A DNA stretch of 64,000 bases from Bog-473 sp963777485 (GTDB lineage: Bacteria > Actinomycetota > Acidimicrobiia > Acidimicrobiales > RAAP-2): NCBI GenBank assembly GCA_963777485.1, contig CAVZQP010000001.1:496001-560000 (forward strand), written 5' to 3'. Positions 62,543-64,000 of this stretch are shown here, piece after piece (position 1 is the stretch's first letter; the number at the start of each line of letters is the position of its first letter). The notes beneath the pieces are model-generated. The model was given only the letters and a program-made list of their open reading frames with translations. It was not told where the DNA came from and searched no databases. The translations under genes were made by a program, and so were the position numbers.

Positions 62543-63795
62543 GCGACCGCTACACGATCATCTCGGCCGACGCCCACGCGGGGCTGCCCGCAGAGGGGTA
62601 CCGCCCCTTCCTCGACGCCGCGTACCACGCTGCGTTCGACGAGTACCTGGCCGAGCGCCAGGCCCACCGCGACGAGGCCCTCAAGATGAATTACGACTAC
62701 ATCATGGGCTGGGAGACGGAGAACGAAGAGGGCCTGCGCGGCGCCTGGGACATCGAACAGCGCGACAAGGAGCTCGACGCCGACGGCGTGAGCGCGGAGG
62801 TCATGTTCGCCGACGCCGACGCCATCACCGGCATGGCCTCCCCGCCATTCGGGGCCGGGCTGAGCGCCGGGGAGATCACCGACCCCGAACTTGCCTTCGC
62901 CGGGGCGCGGGCCCACAACCGCTTCCTCGCCGAGATGTGCGCCCGCAGTCCCGAGCGCCATGGCGGCATCGCGCTCGTGCCGATCACGCACGGGGTGGAG
63001 CGCTCGGTCGCCGAGATCGAGTGGCTGGCAGAACAGCCGGGCATCCGTGGGGTGATGGTGCCCACGATGTGGCACGACCACGCGCCCTACAACCACCCGG
63101 ACTACGACCCGGTCTGGTCCGCGTGCCAGGCGGCCGGCCTTCCGGTGCACACGCACTCGGGTGAGGCGCCGCAGGACGAGTACAACGGCAACATCGGCAT
63201 CTATCTCGCCGAGGTGGTGTGGTGGGCGGCCAGGCCGGCATGGCACCTGCTCTTCTCGGGCGCGTTCGAGCGGTTTCCCGGATTGAAGTTCGTCGTGACA
63301 GAGGCCGCCGCCTACTGGGCGGCCGACATGATGTGGAAGTGGGACCAGTACATGGGCGGCGGCCACACGACGAAGAAGATGGCCGCGATGCTGCAGGGCA
63401 AGATCTCGAAGCTGCCGTCGGACTACTTCGGCGAGAACATCTTCATCGGGGCATCCACGATGTCGAAGGAGGAAATCCGGCGCCGCCACGTGCTCGGTTG
63501 TGACGTGGTGATGTGGGGGACCGACTACCCGCACCCCGAGGGCACATGGCCCCACACCGCCGAGCGGCTCCGCGCCGACTTCGGCGGCATCCCGGTCGAG
63601 GACGCCCGCAAGCTCCTCGGCGAGACCGCGGCGCGCTGTTACGGCTTCGACCTCGGCGCCCTGCGCCCGATCGCCGAGCACATCGGCCCGACGCCGGCAG
63701 ACCTGGGCCAGGACTCCGGACTGCGCTCCGATCCCGAGGAGATCGCGGCGGCCCGCTGGTGGAAAGCCGAGTACCGGGTCCAATCCCCCGGCTGA
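62539..63795 (+). CDS. Amidohydrolase-2 family protein, second copy
   Basis: A 418-residue TIM-barrel protein similar to the first amidohydrolase of this operon: Asp11-x-His13 (SADAHAG), His in HTHSGEAPQ, HLLFSGAFERFPGLKFVVTE and Asp in MWGTDYPHPEG. The ATG overlaps the previous TGA as ATGA. Insertions such as MNYDYIMGWETENEEGLRGAWD near residue 55 are absent from the first copy and may define a different substrate pocket. A paired cleavage of a larger intermediate, or two steps of one pathway, is inferred from the layout. Confidence 0.87.
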   Translation: MSDRYTIISADAHAGLPAEGYRPFLDAAYHAAFDEYLAERQAHRDEALKMNYDYIMGWETENEEGLRGAWDIEQRDKELDADGVSAEVMFADADAITGMASPPFGAGLSAGEITDPELAFAGARAHNRFLAEMCARSPERHGGIALVPITHGVERSVAEIEWLAEQPGIRGVMVPTMWHDHAPYNHPDYDPVWSACQAAGLPVHTHSGEAPQDEYNGNIGIYLAEVVWWAARPAWHLLFSGAFERFPGLKFVVTEAAAYWAADMMWKWDQYMGGGHTTKKMAAMLQGKISKLPSDYFGENIFIGASTMSKEEIRRRHVLGCDVVMWGTDYPHPEGTWPHTAERLRADFGGIPVEDARKLLGETAARCYGFDLGALRPIAEHIGPTPADLGQDSGLRSDPEEIAAARWWKAEYRVQSPG

Positions 63796-63808
63796 TCCTG
63801 GTCCGAGC

Positions 63809-64000
63809 ATGAACGCCGCGCACATGGAGTATTGCGCCAGCGAGGACTGGCGGCACCTGGTGCACGAGACGATCCTCCCCGAGGCCCTGCGCGGCGTCGA
63901 GCTCGGCGACGAGGCCATCGAGATCGGTCCCGGGCCGGGATTCACGACCGACGTCCTTCGCACCATGACGGGACGACTCACGGCGGTCGAGATCGACGAG
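63809..64000 (+). CDS. SAM-dependent methyltransferase, N-terminal part (runs off the right edge)
   Basis: Sixty-four codons are visible from ATG 63809. Motif I of class I methyltransferases is EIGPGPGFTTDVL with the ribose-binding acidic residue in AVEIDE shortly after. The domain starts close to the N-terminus (MNAAHMEYCASEDWRHLVHETILPEAL), as in small-molecule methyltransferases. It follows the amidohydrolase by 13 bp on the same strand and likely belongs to the same operon. Confidence 0.8.
   Translation, partial: MNAAHMEYCASEDWRHLVHETILPEALRGVELGDEAIEIGPGPGFTTDVLRTMTGRLTAVEIDE

Overview
This 64 kb window is high-GC DNA from an actinobacterium. It carries actinobacterial small families (DUF3039, DUF2630), a PimB'-like mannosyltransferase beside an SRPBCC protein and an ROK glucokinase, an F420-type luciferase-like protein and a class II ribonucleotide reductase behind a candidate NrdR box pair. 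Ig-repeat surface proteins and a GYWLVASDGG-repeat NlpC protein suggest Acidimicrobiia; that placement is inference, since no rRNA gene is present. No insertion sequence, integrase, phage gene or CRISPR array was seen.

Layout. 1-6.1 kb: a truncated Tat-exported flavin amine oxidase, a 14-TM MFS exporter, an epimerase and a membrane-anchored double beta-propeller protein. 6-10 kb: a complete sulfate ABC transporter (cysA-cysW-cysT-sbp, minus strand) with a well-formed, apparently leaderless promoter. 10-16 kb: a frameshifted M48 peptidase and a Ugp-like carbohydrate ABC operon. 16-22 kb: DUF3039, Lon protease, DUF2630, a limonene-epoxide-hydrolase-like protein and a YfhO-like membrane protein. 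22.3 kb: a CAU-anticodon tRNA. 22.7-33.5 kb: a repeat-rich secreted protein, rhodanese, a bPH2-SHOCT membrane protein, a run of small thiol and zinc proteins, then pimB'-SRPBCC-ROK-LLM, an aminotransferase, SMP-30, PlsC and an ACT protein.

33.4-36.1 kb holds the most unusual small system: a tightly overlapping trio of SDR, divergent QueA-like protein and SufR-like Fe-S regulator behind an AT-rich promoter containing an inverted repeat. 36.1-46.8 kb is taken up by two related Ig-repeat surface proteins; the larger (2,772 aa) has an internal 1,131-bp higher-order repeat. 47-52 kb: glycerol kinase, nrdJ and a DUF4389 protein. 52.7-58.8 kb: cell-envelope genes (a pilin-like protein with a threonine linker and Ig domain, a small HTH-like gene flanked by matching palindromes, a hydrolase, an NlpC/P60 protein, low-complexity secreted proteins and a RodZ-tail-like protein).

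59.6-64 kb is a translationally coupled catabolic-type operon (SDR, amidohydrolase, acetoacetate-decarboxylase-like, amidohydrolase, methyltransferase) that runs off the right edge. Overlapping GTGA/ATGA stop-start junctions and TANNNT boxes 6-7 nt before start codons recur throughout, which points to strong translational coupling and frequent leaderless transcription.
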